DNA of 64,000 nt from a virus, in IMG/VR virus record IMGVR_UViG_3300008259_003948, positions 1 to 64,000 of that record, one strand, 5' to 3'. The notes under the pieces are model-generated. The model saw only the letters and a program-made list of their open reading frames with translations. It had not been told where the DNA came from and did not search any database. Position numbers and translations under genes: made by a program. Below, piece after piece: positions 1 to 10,429 of the stretch (position 1 is the first letter of the stretch; every line of letters begins with the position of its first letter).

Positions 1-1
1 G

Positions 2-3000
2 GTAGTTCCAAATGGAATATGGCACGCATATAGTTATTTTACAAAAAATGCCATAAACGATGATATTGAATATTATTTTACAGTTTCCAAATATACAACA
101 GGTGGGACAAAGACATTAATATTCAGTAGTAGCACAGTTCAAATAGGTTGGGAAAATGATAATACAACACCTGTTGAAACAAAAACTAATGGTGTTGCAA
201 CAACTGCAGTATTAGATTTAACGGATAGAATTATTGTTGACTTGTATGTTAATAATAACCAATCTGGTAACAAAACAGTTACTTTTTATACTGAGGGAAC
301 TCAAAACTATTCATATATTGTAACAACATTAGAGGTTGTTGGACAATCAGGTATAAGTGGTTTGTCGGGACTAAGTGGACAATCAGGTTTACAAGGAATT
401 AGTGGATTATCAGGTTTACAAGGTGTAAGTGGATTATCAGGTCTGAGTGGGGCTAATGCAAACCCATTATATGAAGTTGCCATAACAGGAACTCAGGACT
501 CATCCAATAAGACTTTTACTTTGGCATCACCAATTCCTGGTGGTAATCTACATATGTTTTTTAACAATGGTCAGTTGTTAACATATGGTAGTGATTATAC
601 AATTACAGGAACAACTTTAGAATTTGCAACTTTATATCCCTCACCAACCCCAACAGATGTTTTAAGAATATTATTTGGATTATCGGCAATCGCAACTCAG
701 AGTGGTTTATCAGGTATTGCTGGAAGTTCAGGTATAAGTGGTGTTAGTGGTTATTCAGGTTCAGATGGTGTAAGTGGTATATCAGGATTACAAGGAACTA
801 GTGGTATATCAGGATTACAAGGAACTAGTGGTATATCAGGAATAAGTGGATATTCAGGTTCTGATGGTGCTAGTGGAATTTCGGGAATAAGTGGTGTTAG
901 TGGTTATTCAGGATCTGATGGTGCAAGTGGTATATCAGGACTGAGCGGTATAAGTGGAATGTCAGGAATTACATCAAGTGAGATTGCGCCCAATCTTGTA
1001 ACAGTATCTCTTCCTGGTGGAGTTGCTGACTTTAACTCGGTAAAGGATGCGGTAGATAGTATAACCGCGGCAACGGCAACAAGTCCTTATGTTGTATATG
1101 TTCACGCAGGAACTTATTATGAAAACTCATTTTCTTTAAAATCATACATTACATTAAGAGGTGAAAGTTCTACATCAACAATTATTGAAGCGAATGATCC
1201 GAACTCTACTCTGATTTATGGGGCAGATCAATCTATGATTCAGGATGTCCAAGTTCAAGGATGTACCGGAACAGGAGTTTCGGCAATAGTATATTCTTCT
1301 TCAACAACACCACAATTAAATGCAATTTTTTATGTTGAAAATGTAAGATTTGGAACAAACTATACGCATGTTAAAAACATTGGAACAGGTGGCGGTAATA
1401 GTATTATACAATGTTCAAATGTAAAATATGGTGGATATCCTTTTACGGTAGGTTTCTATTGCACAAATGATGGTAGTGGTATTGGTAGGATGCAACTTCG
1501 AAATGTAACATCCACAAATGGTGGAATTACAACAACATCCAATTTAGTTTTTGCCAAAGCAGATAAATCAGGTTGTGGTTTTATTGTAAATGGTTGTTTG
1601 TTGACCAAGGCGGTAGGAGCCGCTGCGGGAACAGGATTTTGGGTTGAAGATGGCGCGTTTTTACGACTTACAGGGGTTAATTTCCAAAGATGGACAACAG
1701 GTATATACGCACCGCAAGTAGGGTCAGCACCAAGTATTGATGCTATCGCATTAAACTTTGAAAACTGCACAACAGATGTCAATATAGTTCATTCAGGAGC
1801 AACAGGAAAAGTCCAAGGAACTGATACCTTTATAAAAACAATCATACCAATTGATGCGCCACTTTATGAAGTAGGACAAGATGCTAGAAGAATTATTGTT
1901 GCCAAAAAAGGTGGAGATTTTACATCAGTCAAAAGCGCTGTAGATTATATAACAGGATCTTCAGCGACTAATAGATTTGTGGTTGAAGTAGGTCCTGGTA
2001 AATTTACCGAAAATGAAATTGATTTAGTTGGTAAACCTTATGTTAGTATTGTTGGATCGAATATTCAAACTACGGAAATAGTTCCTAGTACATCTTCACA
2101 ACATATTTTCAAATTAGGTATTAATAACGAAATATCTTTCTTAACTATATCGGGTGTTGGTTCAGGATATGCCGCAATGTATATCGATGACATAGGAGAT
2201 TTTGCTCAAGCCCATAAAATATCAATCTATGATAGTGACATTGGAATTTGGGTAAAATCTTCGACCCAAGATACCAAATTCTATGGTGAATACATAGACA
2301 TAAATGGTGATTTCAGTTATGGTGTTCGTGTAGAGGCTACCAATTCATTCTTAGCTCTTACAAATATGGAAAACTATTACCTGTTTCCAACATATGACGA
2401 TGTTATAGGAAATAGTGTTGATGGATTAGGTGGTCGATTGAATATATATACCGCAGAATTTGAAGGAGCATTATTAACAGGATCAACAGCCATACTTGTA
2501 TCAGATGAAGCAGAATGTGAGGCCGGAAATTTGGACATTCAGGAATGGAATAATGCTATAGTTGTTCCAAATGTTGGTAATGGTCCGGCAATCAGAATTG
2601 TTGGAACAATGATTCACGATTCGATTACAAATGATTTTGAAATTTTAAATGCCACAACAACATTCAGATTCCAAGGAGTTGCAGATCACACAAAAATTTC
2701 TAATGTAAGTAATGATGTATATTGGAACTTTTTGGACGACACAGATGGTGAAAACGATATTACAAGAAAAATATCTGTAACCTTTGCCGATGGAACTCAT
2801 ACAGATGCTTCGACATTAATCTTCCAAGGAAGTGCAATGGGAAGTATGACAGGTGGGACAATTACATTTGTAAGTGGTTTAACCATAAGCACCGCAGCTG
2901 GATTTGGTTATCTACAAAACACCATAACCCCTGATATTATACAAAGAATTGATTGGAGTGATACACAATTGGTTCTTTCAGCAAATACTGACAATTATAT

Positions 3001-4471
3001 ATTCATCACAGATAATAGTATATTAACCGCATCTGGTGGATTACCAAGTCCAATCAATAATATAGTATTGGGTAGAGTTGTAACAAACTCTACAACAATC
3101 GAGTTCATAGAACAAAGTGCATATGATGCGAATCACACAGGAACATTATTATCGAGTTTCAATAGAAATGGTCTTGGATCAATTTATGCTGAGGGTTCGA
3201 TTGTCACTCAAAATACAACACCATTTCAAATAGACATAACTCAGGGTAGTTACTATTTCTCAGAAAACAATTATCTACCAACAGGTGGAACAGGAGTAAC
3301 ATTCACCCAGTATTATTATAGTGGTTCAGGATGGATTACATCTGCAACAACCTATGTTAATAACTATCAATATAATGCAGGACAAACCTCATTGTCAGCT
3401 CTTACATCATCGGCCTATACTAAACATACTCTTTATACGGTTGGGGATGGTATTGATGAAAAATATTTCTTAGTCTTAGGACAAAATGAATACACAACTC
3501 TTGTTGAGGCGGAGGATGCAAATTTACCAACCCCACCAACATTCTTTAAAGATGCGGTAACACCAATCGCTTCCATTTATATTCAACAAGGATTTTCAGG
3601 TATTACTCAAATAGAAGACATAAGACCTATCATTGGTTTTAAAGCTGCTGGAGTAAATGCAACAGCCGTTCACGGAAATCTTTTGGGATTAGGTGCTGAT
3701 GACCATACTCAGTATCTACTTGTTGATGGGGTAAGAGAAATGAGTGGAGATTTGGGTCTTGGTGGTAATGACATTTATAATACAAACTTAATAACAACCA
3801 ACTATGTTACAACCACAGGAATAACCATATCTAATTTAACACAAGACAATGCTCAGACAAAATTTGTTGTTGTGGATAACGCTGGTGTTGCATATTATAG
3901 AACGGGTGGAGAAAGTGGTTTATCAGGTATTAGTGGAATATCAGGATTACAAGGAACAAGTGGATTAAGTGGATTAAGTGGAATATCAGGTATTGGTGGT
4001 CTTTCAGGTATTTCAGGATTAAGTGGAATATCAGGTATAAGTGGTGATACAGGACCAATTGGTATATCAGGTTTACAAGGTATTAGTGGTTTGGCGGGAA
4101 CTTCAACATCAAACATATCGACAATTAGTTTTACGGTAGATACAGGAGGTGCGGCACCAATATCGTCAGGACTTAAATCATTTGTATATCTTCCTTATAG
4201 TGGTGAGATATTGTCTTGGACAATTCTGACAAACACATCAGGATCAACAGAGTTAGATCTTTACAAATCGACATATGCGAATTATCCTCCTGATATATCA
4301 GATACAATCATAACAACAGATTACCCCTATTTATCTAATATGATAAAGAATCAAAGTTCAAATCTTACAGGATGGACAACAACATTTGATGCCGATGACA
4401 TAATTGGATTATATGTAAAATCTGCATCAACAATAACAAGAATACAATTAATTTTAGAAATACAAAAATAA
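2..4471 (+). CDS. Large tail-fibre protein with collagen-like tracts and two beta-helix modules (5' end outside window)
   Basis: The frame is open from the left window edge, so the gene is 5'-truncated and 1489 residues are visible. A TTG at 242 is not a credible start. Gly-X-Y collagen-like tracts (GLSGLSG, GISGLQG) lie at about residues 116-153, 233-326 and 1304-1371. Two pectin-lyase-like right-handed beta-helix modules follow DFNSVKDAV (about 338-600) and DFTSVKSAV (about 630-880). Near residue 1223 is the common phage-fibre signature HGNLLGLGADDHTQYL. These features are typical of receptor-binding fibres, with the beta-helix as a possible glycan-binding or depolymerase unit. No catalytic residues could be assigned. 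The next gene starts 1 nt after the stop. Fibre assignment is firm; enzymatic activity is speculative. Confidence 0.85.
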   Translation, partial: VVPNGIWHAYSYFTKNAINDDIEYYFTVSKYTTGGTKTLIFSSSTVQIGWENDNTTPVETKTNGVATTAVLDLTDRIIVDLYVNNNQSGNKTVTFYTEGTQNYSYIVTTLEVVGQSGISGLSGLSGQSGLQGISGLSGLQGVSGLSGLSGANANPLYEVAITGTQDSSNKTFTLASPIPGGNLHMFFNNGQLLTYGSDYTITGTTLEFATLYPSPTPTDVLRILFGLSAIATQSGLSGIAGSSGISGVSGYSGSDGVSGISGLQGTSGISGLQGTSGISGISGYSGSDGASGISGISGVSGYSGSDGASGISGLSGISGMSGITSSEIAPNLVTVSLPGGVADFNSVKDAVDSITAATATSPYVVYVHAGTYYENSFSLKSYITLRGESSTSTIIEANDPNSTLIYGADQSMIQDVQVQGCTGTGVSAIVYSSSTTPQLNAIFYVENVRFGTNYTHVKNIGTGGGNSIIQCSNVKYGGYPFTVGFYCTNDGSGIGRMQLRNVTSTNGGITTTSNLVFAKADKSGCGFIVNGCLLTKAVGAAAGTGFWVEDGAFLRLTGVNFQRWTTGIYAPQVGSAPSIDAIALNFENCTTDVNIVHSGATGKVQGTDTFIKTIIPIDAPLYEVGQDARRIIVAKKGGDFTSVKSAVDYITGSSATNRFVVEVGPGKFTENEIDLVGKPYVSIVGSNIQTTEIVPSTSSQHIFKLGINNEISFLTISGVGSGYAAMYIDDIGDFAQAHKISIYDSDIGIWVKSSTQDTKFYGEYIDINGDFSYGVRVEATNSFLALTNMENYYLFPTYDDVIGNSVDGLGGRLNIYTAEFEGALLTGSTAILVSDEAECEAGNLDIQEWNNAIVVPNVGNGPAIRIVGTMIHDSITNDFEILNATTTFRFQGVADHTKISNVSNDVYWNFLDDTDGENDITRKISVTFADGTHTDASTLIFQGSAMGSMTGGTITFVSGLTISTAAGFGYLQNTITPDIIQRIDWSDTQLVLSANTDNYIFITDNSILTASGGLPSPINNIVLGRVVTNSTTIEFIEQSAYDANHTGTLLSSFNRNGLGSIYAEGSIVTQNTTPFQIDITQGSYYFSENNYLPTGGTGVTFTQYYYSGSGWITSATTYVNNYQYNAGQTSLSALTSSAYTKHTLYTVGDGIDEKYFLVLGQNEYTTLVEAEDANLPTPPTFFKDAVTPIASIYIQQGFSGITQIEDIRPIIGFKAAGVNATAVHGNLLGLGADDHTQYLLVDGVREMSGDLGLGGNDIYNTNLITTNYVTTTGITISNLTQDNAQTKFVVVDNAGVAYYRTGGESGLSGISGISGLQGTSGLSGLSGISGIGGLSGISGLSGISGISGDTGPIGISGLQGISGLAGTSTSNISTISFTVDTGGAAPISSGLKSFVYLPYSGEILSWTILTNTSGSTELDLYKSTYANYPPDISDTIITTDYPYLSNMIKNQSSNLTGWTTTFDADDIIGLYVKSASTITRIQLILEIQK
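773..840 (+). repeat. 27-nt tandem direct repeat in a collagen-like tract
   Basis: Two perfect head-to-tail copies of a 27-nt unit (773-799 and 800-826) are followed by a partial third. Each unit encodes SGISGLQGT. The unit is a multiple of nine bases, so copy-number change keeps both the frame and the Gly-X-Y phase. Confidence 0.9.
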
Positions 4472-4472
4472 A

Positions 4473-6851
4473 ATGGGAAAAGTAGCCGTAGAACATATTT
4501 TCACAGGAACCACAACAGGTATTACAACATATGATGCCAACCTGACAATGCTTAGTTCATTATATAAACAATCAACAGGGGCAACCGCACAAGACAACTA
4601 TGTAAGTCTTTTACCATCTAGTATGGTAAACATCGCTGATGTGGCAAATACCACTTACTCATATCCATATGTCCACCAATGGTCGAGTAACATATTTTGG
4701 GTTTTTATGGCAACAACAGTGGCTGCCGCAGCAACAAGAACTTTCGGGTTATTCGAATATAATTTATCCGCAAATACTACAACTTGGAAAGGTTTTATAA
4801 CCCTACAAGGAACACAGCTCGCTGGTAACAAAACCGTAAGAGGATTAAGGGCATATGTTTATGAAACAACAGGTGGAACAGTTTCAGCAACCGCATCATC
4901 AACAATAACAGGATCTGGAACTGCATTTCAAACAGATAGAATTGCGGTTGGCGCAAGAATTGGATTCGGTTCTACTGATCCAACTCAAATATCAACTTGG
5001 TATGAGATTACTGCAATTGCCTCAGATATAAGTTTAACCATAGGTAATACTGTTACAGTATCTGCCGGATCATCTTATGTAATTGAAGAAATCAGAGTTT
5101 ATTTCCTACAAACAAATGCAACTTTACAAAACTCAGGATTGTATATCATTAAAGGTCTAAATTTCTCAACATTTACTTTAGGTGGAACTACCATAACTGA
5201 ATCAACCACCACAGATAACATCAGAGCGTCATATCTCCTCAAAGACTTTGCTCCATCTACTGTAACAATTAGTAACGCCTCCCCTGGTGTTGTAACATTA
5301 GCTAGTCACGGGTTAAGACTGAACGATGCAGTTCATTTCACAACAACAGGTGGTCTACCATTACCATTAGCGACCGCAACAATTTATTATGTAACCTCAA
5401 CATCATTAGCGGCAAATACATTTACCGTTTCAACAACAATCAATGGTGCTGCAATTAACACCACAACTGCGGGTTCGGGTGTTCACACTCTTCATAGTGG
5501 AATGAGTGTTTTGGGTGGTGGATTGGGTATCGATGAACCTGTAAGTGCTACAGAACATTACATTTATTTATTGAATTCAGAAGTCACAAACACGAACGCC
5601 AGACTTGTAAAATACAATGTGAGAGCGGCTCTTACACCAAATAGTGCCAATGGGGCTACAGGTGCTTTATCCTTGAGGACAACTCCTCTAACAGTTACCG
5701 GTACCATTTCAGTAATAAATAATGGAAGGTTGTTTACGGTTCAACACGGATCGGCATCAGGAATTAAAAGTATATATTTTGCAACAACTACAAGGATTTA
5801 TAGATGCACAGAATCTACCATATTGGATAACTCAACAACATTTCTGAGTGATCAAATGATAGAAATTCCACCGGGTGGTCTTGGAAACGCGGCTTATACT
5901 CTAACCTCAGCAATGGCTTCAGTAGATTATAGTTCAACATTAGATAGACTTCTGATAATAACAACATCAGGAAGATTTGGTGTTTATGCCGCACAATATA
6001 ACACAAGTGGGTCACAACAATTTGATAAAATATTCGGAACAAATATGAACCGATATAAACTTGGTATTACGCCAGTTGGAACGGTTGATGGATTATTTCC
6101 TCAAGCGACTCTTACGATTTGGAGTGAAGGAGGGTTGTTCTTTTCCGCCCCCATTTCAACCACCACGGGTTTGAACTGGTTATTGGTTTATCCTGGCGGC
6201 GGTGATGGATATTTTGCCTCATATTCAAACCAAAGAGTTATAACTCCAAAAATGGCAACACCAAATGCCTCGAAATTATATAGAGCGTATGTTGAAAATG
6301 CAGATTATTTGGGAACATATCAATTAGGTTTTCCACCTGAACCATTCAGAGTTTATTTTAGAACATCAGGAATTGATGATAACTCAGGTTCTTGGACTGA
6401 GGTTCCCGAAAGTGGTGATTTAAGTTCTTTCGCAGCATCCACATATATTCAATTTATGTTAGAACTTGACTCTCTTGGTGAAGTTTGTGCTCCCACAAAA
6501 GTATATGCGGTAACTTGTTTATATGACGATTCTACCACAGATGTTCACTATCAACCATCCATAAAATATTCTGACTATGTAAATAAGAGATTTGCTTGGT
6601 GGTTTGCCTTGGCTTGGGGATCTACAGTTCCGACTCTTAGGGTGTTATTATATGATGCGAACACAAACAACTTACTGGTCGATGACAATACAGCATCTCC
6701 AACAGGAACATTTGAAAAATCAACAGATGATGGATCAACTTGGGGAGCATATAATACAACAGATAGGGCAAATGCAACTACTTATATTAGGTATACACCA
6801 GCATCTTTAGGTGATAACATAAAGGTTAAATTCATTTTAACACAATACTAA
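4473..6851 (+). CDS. Tail-fibre-associated structural protein, function unknown
   Basis: 792 residues starting with ATG 1 nt after the large fibre gene and ending 1 nt before a 51-codon gene, so it belongs to the fibre operon. The sequence is rich in Thr, Ser, Gly and Ala with alternating hydrophobic residues, as in beta-structured virion proteins. I saw no enzymatic motif and no collagen tract. The segment at about residues 290-345 (ASHGLRLNDAVHF) resembles repeats seen in phage fibre and adhesin proteins. The role as a fibre or baseplate-distal component is inferred from context and composition. Confidence 0.7.
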   Translation: MGKVAVEHIFTGTTTGITTYDANLTMLSSLYKQSTGATAQDNYVSLLPSSMVNIADVANTTYSYPYVHQWSSNIFWVFMATTVAAAATRTFGLFEYNLSANTTTWKGFITLQGTQLAGNKTVRGLRAYVYETTGGTVSATASSTITGSGTAFQTDRIAVGARIGFGSTDPTQISTWYEITAIASDISLTIGNTVTVSAGSSYVIEEIRVYFLQTNATLQNSGLYIIKGLNFSTFTLGGTTITESTTTDNIRASYLLKDFAPSTVTISNASPGVVTLASHGLRLNDAVHFTTTGGLPLPLATATIYYVTSTSLAANTFTVSTTINGAAINTTTAGSGVHTLHSGMSVLGGGLGIDEPVSATEHYIYLLNSEVTNTNARLVKYNVRAALTPNSANGATGALSLRTTPLTVTGTISVINNGRLFTVQHGSASGIKSIYFATTTRIYRCTESTILDNSTTFLSDQMIEIPPGGLGNAAYTLTSAMASVDYSSTLDRLLIITTSGRFGVYAAQYNTSGSQQFDKIFGTNMNRYKLGITPVGTVDGLFPQATLTIWSEGGLFFSAPISTTTGLNWLLVYPGGGDGYFASYSNQRVITPKMATPNASKLYRAYVENADYLGTYQLGFPPEPFRVYFRTSGIDDNSGSWTEVPESGDLSSFAASTYIQFMLELDSLGEVCAPTKVYAVTCLYDDSTTDVHYQPSIKYSDYVNKRFAWWFALAWGSTVPTLRVLLYDANTNNLLVDDNTASPTGTFEKSTDDGSTWGAYNTTDRANATTYIRYTPASLGDNIKVKFILTQY

Positions 6852-6852
6852 A

Positions 6853-7008
6853 ATGGCTCTTAGTGATATTCTTATGATAGAGGCAGATATTGTTGAACCA
6901 ATATTGGAACTTGACCCAGGAACATTAAATGCTCCACAGGATCAACTAACAGAACAGATGACATTAAATGAATTAACCTTAGTATTAGAAGCAAGTTATT
7001 CAAGCTAA
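6853..7008 (+). CDS. Small acidic protein in the fibre operon (51 aa)
   Basis: ATG at 6853 lies 1 nt after the preceding stop. The TAA overlaps the next ATG by one base (TAATG at 7006-7010), so the frame fits the operon exactly. The 51-residue product is acidic and Leu/Glu-rich (MALSDILMIEAD at the N-terminus) and predicted helical. It could be a fibre chaperone or a small linker. No family recognised. Confidence 0.65.
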   Translation: MALSDILMIEADIVEPILELDPGTLNAPQDQLTEQMTLNELTLVLEASYSS

Positions 7009-9140
7009 TGAGTATTACAAGATTGGGAACATATCCACAGATTAAAGGATCTCCATTTAAGATCCCTTGTCTTGTTTCGACAGATACTGACATTACTTTA
7101 ACAGGTGGAACACCAAATCAAGTAGATGGTGTTAATTTATCTGTTGGTGATAGAATACTTGTTAAATCACAAAACACAACATCACAAAATGGAATATACT
7201 ATGTTCAGACACTTGGATCAGGATCAAACGGAACTTGGGTTAGAAGTGTTGATTTGTCTATTAATGATGATGTATTTCAGGGTGTTACAATTTTTGTAAG
7301 CGAGGGAACATTATATGGCGGAACTTTGTTTGTAATTAACACACCAAATCCAATCGATTTGGGAACAACCTCATACGGTTTTGATGTTGCATTTTCAGGT
7401 GGAACAGGATCTAGTGGTTTATCAGGACTTGAGGGTATATCGGGTATAAGCGGACTTGAGGGGATTAGTGGAATATCAGGTATTGAAGGAATTAGTGGGT
7501 TAGAAGGTTTGAGTGGAATATCAGGTTTGGAAGGAAACTCGGGTATTAGTGGTTTAGAAGGAATAAGTGGAATATCAGGTCTACAAGGGATATCAGGAAT
7601 TGGATTTTCAGCGGTAACAAATTTCTCTGACAACAGAATATTAACCTCTGATGGAACTGCAAATGCCGCAACAGCAGAACCAAATCTTACATTCGATGGA
7701 ACGACTTTAAGAATTACAGGACAAACTACACAACAATATAGTGGACCCAACGGATTCACAATTACGGGAACTTATACAACTACTGCAAACTCTCAAGCGT
7801 TTACTTTGATAAATCCATCAATAACACAAAGGAATACCGCGTCCGAGTCGACTTTCGGAGTCAGTTTAACACCTACATTAGTTGGAACTGCAAACGCTCA
7901 AGAATTAGTTGGTTTGAATATAAGTCCAACATACACAACATTTGGATCAACAACAAATATCTCAAGAAGAGTAGCTTTGAAAGTTGAGGGTGCCTATCTT
8001 GGAACTGTTAATGGTACTAATATTGTTTTTGGCATTAATGCTGGTAGATACATTTCAACGGGATTTAATAATGCTTTTGTTGGTAACAACACAGGTTTAG
8101 CACTACAAAGTGGGTATTATAATACAGGATTTGGTGATGATATTGGTAACTTTGGAGGAGCAGGTGGTGCAATAAATGTAAATATTGGTTGGAGAGCAGG
8201 ACAAGGAAATTTTGGAACAAATGCAAATGTAGTTATTGGCGCTGAGGCTAATAGAGATGGTGGTGCTTTTCCTTATTCATCAGGTAATAATGTTTTCATA
8301 GGTTATAGATCAGGATTTACAAACGGTAACAATAATGGAACTTGTGTGCATGTAGGAGCATCAACAGTAGGATTTGCTAACACAGATTCTAACGCAATTG
8401 CAATCGGATATGGAACATATGCTCAAGGATCTAACACAGCTGTTTTCGGAAACAACTCAATAACAAGAACGCTTCTCAAAGGAGATGTGGGATTAGGATA
8501 TACACCAACCAATTTGGCAGTAACTTTGGATGCTAGGCTTGATATTGTTGGTTCTTCATCAGTCACAGGTAACGCATTGAAAGTTGCCAATTCAACACCA
8601 ACAACACTTTTGGTGGTTCAAAATGATGGAAATGTTGGTATAGGACCAACAAGCCCAACTTCAAAATTGCATGTATCGGGAACAACAAATATTGCATCTT
8701 TTGTTGGTTCGGGTGGAACATTATATTACGATGGAACAACATTAAATTTTTCAGGATCATCAAATGCAAATTTCCAAGACAATCTTTTGGTGAGACCCGA
8801 AATGAAAGATTATTCAGAAACATATTCCTCACCTTCAATATCATCAAGTGCTTTGACACTTAATTTAGAAAATGGAAATGTTTTCAATGTGTCATTGGAT
8901 TCTGATGTTACAACTTTTACAATTAGTAATCCTCCCGCTAGTGGAAAAACGGGATCATTTACACTAGTATTAACAGCTGATGGAACACCAAGAACAATAA
9001 CTTGGGGTGGTAATATCAAATGGGGGTCTGTTGGGTCTCCTACATTAACAAGTGATAGTGGTAGATCTGATATATTTTCATTTATGTCATTAGATGGTGG
9101 GTCTAATTGGTATGCATTTATCGCAGGACAAGCATTTTAA
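7008..9140 (+). CDS. Collagen-like and YadA-like tail-fibre protein
   Basis: 710 residues. Residues 1-125 form a conserved phage-fibre N-terminal domain (GDRILVKSQNTTSQNGIYYV). A Gly-X-Y tract of the GISGLEG type covers about 128-198. Residues 341-488 carry GFNNAFVGNNTG, NVNIGWRAG and NVVIGAEA, resembling the left-handed beta-roll head repeats of YadA-type trimeric adhesins. The C-terminal 120 residues form a beta-rich tip. The start overlaps the preceding stop (TAATG). The same collagen style as the first fibre gene suggests module exchange. Likely a trimeric receptor-binding fibre. Confidence 0.8.
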   Translation: MSITRLGTYPQIKGSPFKIPCLVSTDTDITLTGGTPNQVDGVNLSVGDRILVKSQNTTSQNGIYYVQTLGSGSNGTWVRSVDLSINDDVFQGVTIFVSEGTLYGGTLFVINTPNPIDLGTTSYGFDVAFSGGTGSSGLSGLEGISGISGLEGISGISGIEGISGLEGLSGISGLEGNSGISGLEGISGISGLQGISGIGFSAVTNFSDNRILTSDGTANAATAEPNLTFDGTTLRITGQTTQQYSGPNGFTITGTYTTTANSQAFTLINPSITQRNTASESTFGVSLTPTLVGTANAQELVGLNISPTYTTFGSTTNISRRVALKVEGAYLGTVNGTNIVFGINAGRYISTGFNNAFVGNNTGLALQSGYYNTGFGDDIGNFGGAGGAINVNIGWRAGQGNFGTNANVVIGAEANRDGGAFPYSSGNNVFIGYRSGFTNGNNNGTCVHVGASTVGFANTDSNAIAIGYGTYAQGSNTAVFGNNSITRTLLKGDVGLGYTPTNLAVTLDARLDIVGSSSVTGNALKVANSTPTTLLVVQNDGNVGIGPTSPTSKLHVSGTTNIASFVGSGGTLYYDGTTLNFSGSSNANFQDNLLVRPEMKDYSETYSSPSISSSALTLNLENGNVFNVSLDSDVTTFTISNPPASGKTGSFTLVLTADGTPRTITWGGNIKWGSVGSPTLTSDSGRSDIFSFMSLDGGSNWYAFIAGQAF

Positions 9141-9142
9141 TT

Positions 9143-9886
9143 ATGATCGCAAATAGGATAAGAATGAAGAGTATTGTTGGTGGAGGATTCCAACCAGGAG
9201 ATTTTGATTTTAATGACGGAAGTGTCCCATATACAACAAACACTGTCACATTTACAAAATCAGGAACTTTATACCTTTTAGGTAATCCTGATGGTAATGC
9301 GGATTATGAGGCATATTGTTATAAAAATAATATTGCACAATATTTTTATTTTACAGAAGCAGATGCTATTACATACCAACAAAGTGGAGGTGGAGGAGGT
9401 GTGACATTATTTTTATATAATAATAAATACGCAGTTATACCTGTTGAGATTGGTGATACAATGTATTTTAGTGCTGATGCATTTGGAGGTCCTGAACCTG
9501 GGCAAGCCATTGTAAGTTTTTTTTCTGACACATTCAACGGGACCTTAATTTCTGATTTTACAATAACATATGGTGGTTGTTATTTAACAACCGCAACAGT
9601 TAATTATAAAGGATTACAAGATGATGGTCCCGAATTAACTACAATGAGATCATTAAGAGAATATTATAGAGGAGATCCCTATTATGATAACTTAATAACT
9701 GAATATTATATAAATTCTCCAATTATATTACAAGGAATAAATTCATCCAAAGATCCAAGTATGGAATATGAATTTATATACCAAAGCGTTTTAAGAGTTA
9801 AATATTTTGTGGATAATTTACTGTGGGAAGATGCTAAAAATGAATATGTTAACACTTATTTAATTTTGAAAAACAAGTATATCTAA
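9143..9886 (+). CDS. Fibre-region protein with Cys-LTTA C-terminal domain
   Basis: ATG at 9143 sits 2 nt after the fibre stop. The in-frame ATG at 9107 lies inside the preceding gene and is less likely. 247 residues: a beta-rich N-terminal half with a Gly run (SGGGGGV), then a C-terminal domain beginning GGCYLTTATVNYKGLQ and containing LRSLREYYRGDPYYDN-like sequence. A C-[YF]-[LI]-[AT]-T-A motif followed by an Arg-rich helix recurs at the C-termini of phage and bacterial surface proteins. Probably a fibre-tip or adhesion accessory protein. Function is not established. Confidence 0.65.
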   Translation: MIANRIRMKSIVGGGFQPGDFDFNDGSVPYTTNTVTFTKSGTLYLLGNPDGNADYEAYCYKNNIAQYFYFTEADAITYQQSGGGGGVTLFLYNNKYAVIPVEIGDTMYFSADAFGGPEPGQAIVSFFSDTFNGTLISDFTITYGGCYLTTATVNYKGLQDDGPELTTMRSLREYYRGDPYYDNLITEYYINSPIILQGINSSKDPSMEYEFIYQSVLRVKYFVDNLLWEDAKNEYVNTYLILKNKYI

Positions 9887-9910
9887 TAACATAGATTTGA
9901 CAAAGATTAA

Positions 9911-9917
9911 TATTTAT
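9911..9917 (+). promoter_or_regulatory. Late-promoter-like TATTTAT box
   Basis: TATTTAT 5 nt upstream of the ATG at 9923. TTGACA stands 8 nt upstream (9897-9902). Same arrangement as before 10463. Confidence 0.5.
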
Positions 9918-9922
9918 AAAAA

Positions 9923-10414
9923 ATGGCAATACAAGTAACAGGATTATTTCAAAACCCAATTTCAGGTTTGATTTATCAATCACCAACTCTTAAATTAGTT
10001 CCAATCCTTCAATATTACGGAATGGTTCAAATGGATGTTTTCATAAATGAAAATGTGGGTGCGGTTCCATACCCAATGATTTCAAGAAATGAATTGACTT
10101 ATGATACACAAATAACCGATCCATACGATCAATTGATAGATGCTTTGGAAAACTATGTAATCGATGACTTACAAAATGCAAATTCAATTAATAGTGGATC
10201 AACATTTACCAAATTTACCCCAACTCCACCACCTTTAGTTTGTTTTAGATACACAATAACAAACAACACAGAATCACAAATAGGTGTAGGATTTAAAAAT
10301 TGTTTAGATCAATGGGATAATGCGACGGTAGAACCAAATTCGTCAATTGATGTTTGTGGTCAAGAAGATTTTGTTTATTCGCCAGGCCAAATAACAAAGA
10401 ACGAGTCCTGTTGA
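9923..10414 (+). CDS. Conserved hypothetical protein, probably virion-associated
   Basis: 163 residues with its own TATTTAT box. The N-terminal part (MAIQVTGLFQNPISGL, then MVQMDVFINENVG) looks like a compact beta domain. The last 50 residues contain three of its cysteines (CFRYTI, FKNC, DVCGQEDF). No signal peptide or membrane segment. It follows the fibre operon, so a role in tail-fibre assembly or decoration is a guess from position only. Confidence 0.6.
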   Translation: MAIQVTGLFQNPISGLIYQSPTLKLVPILQYYGMVQMDVFINENVGAVPYPMISRNELTYDTQITDPYDQLIDALENYVIDDLQNANSINSGSTFTKFTPTPPPLVCFRYTITNNTESQIGVGFKNCLDQWDNATVEPNSSIDVCGQEDFVYSPGQITKNESC

Positions 10415-10429
10415 TTTGACAAACATTAA

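Noticed and set aside
772-980. Possible CRISPR array in the repeat-rich fibre gene
   Set aside because: Units are in-frame Gly-X-Y codons without spacers of constant length.
7277-7759. Open frame on the minus strand with IPDIPLIPS-type repeats (also 3895-4116)
   Set aside because: Mirror of the collagen-like repeats on the plus strand; Gly-X-Y codons keep the antisense frame open.
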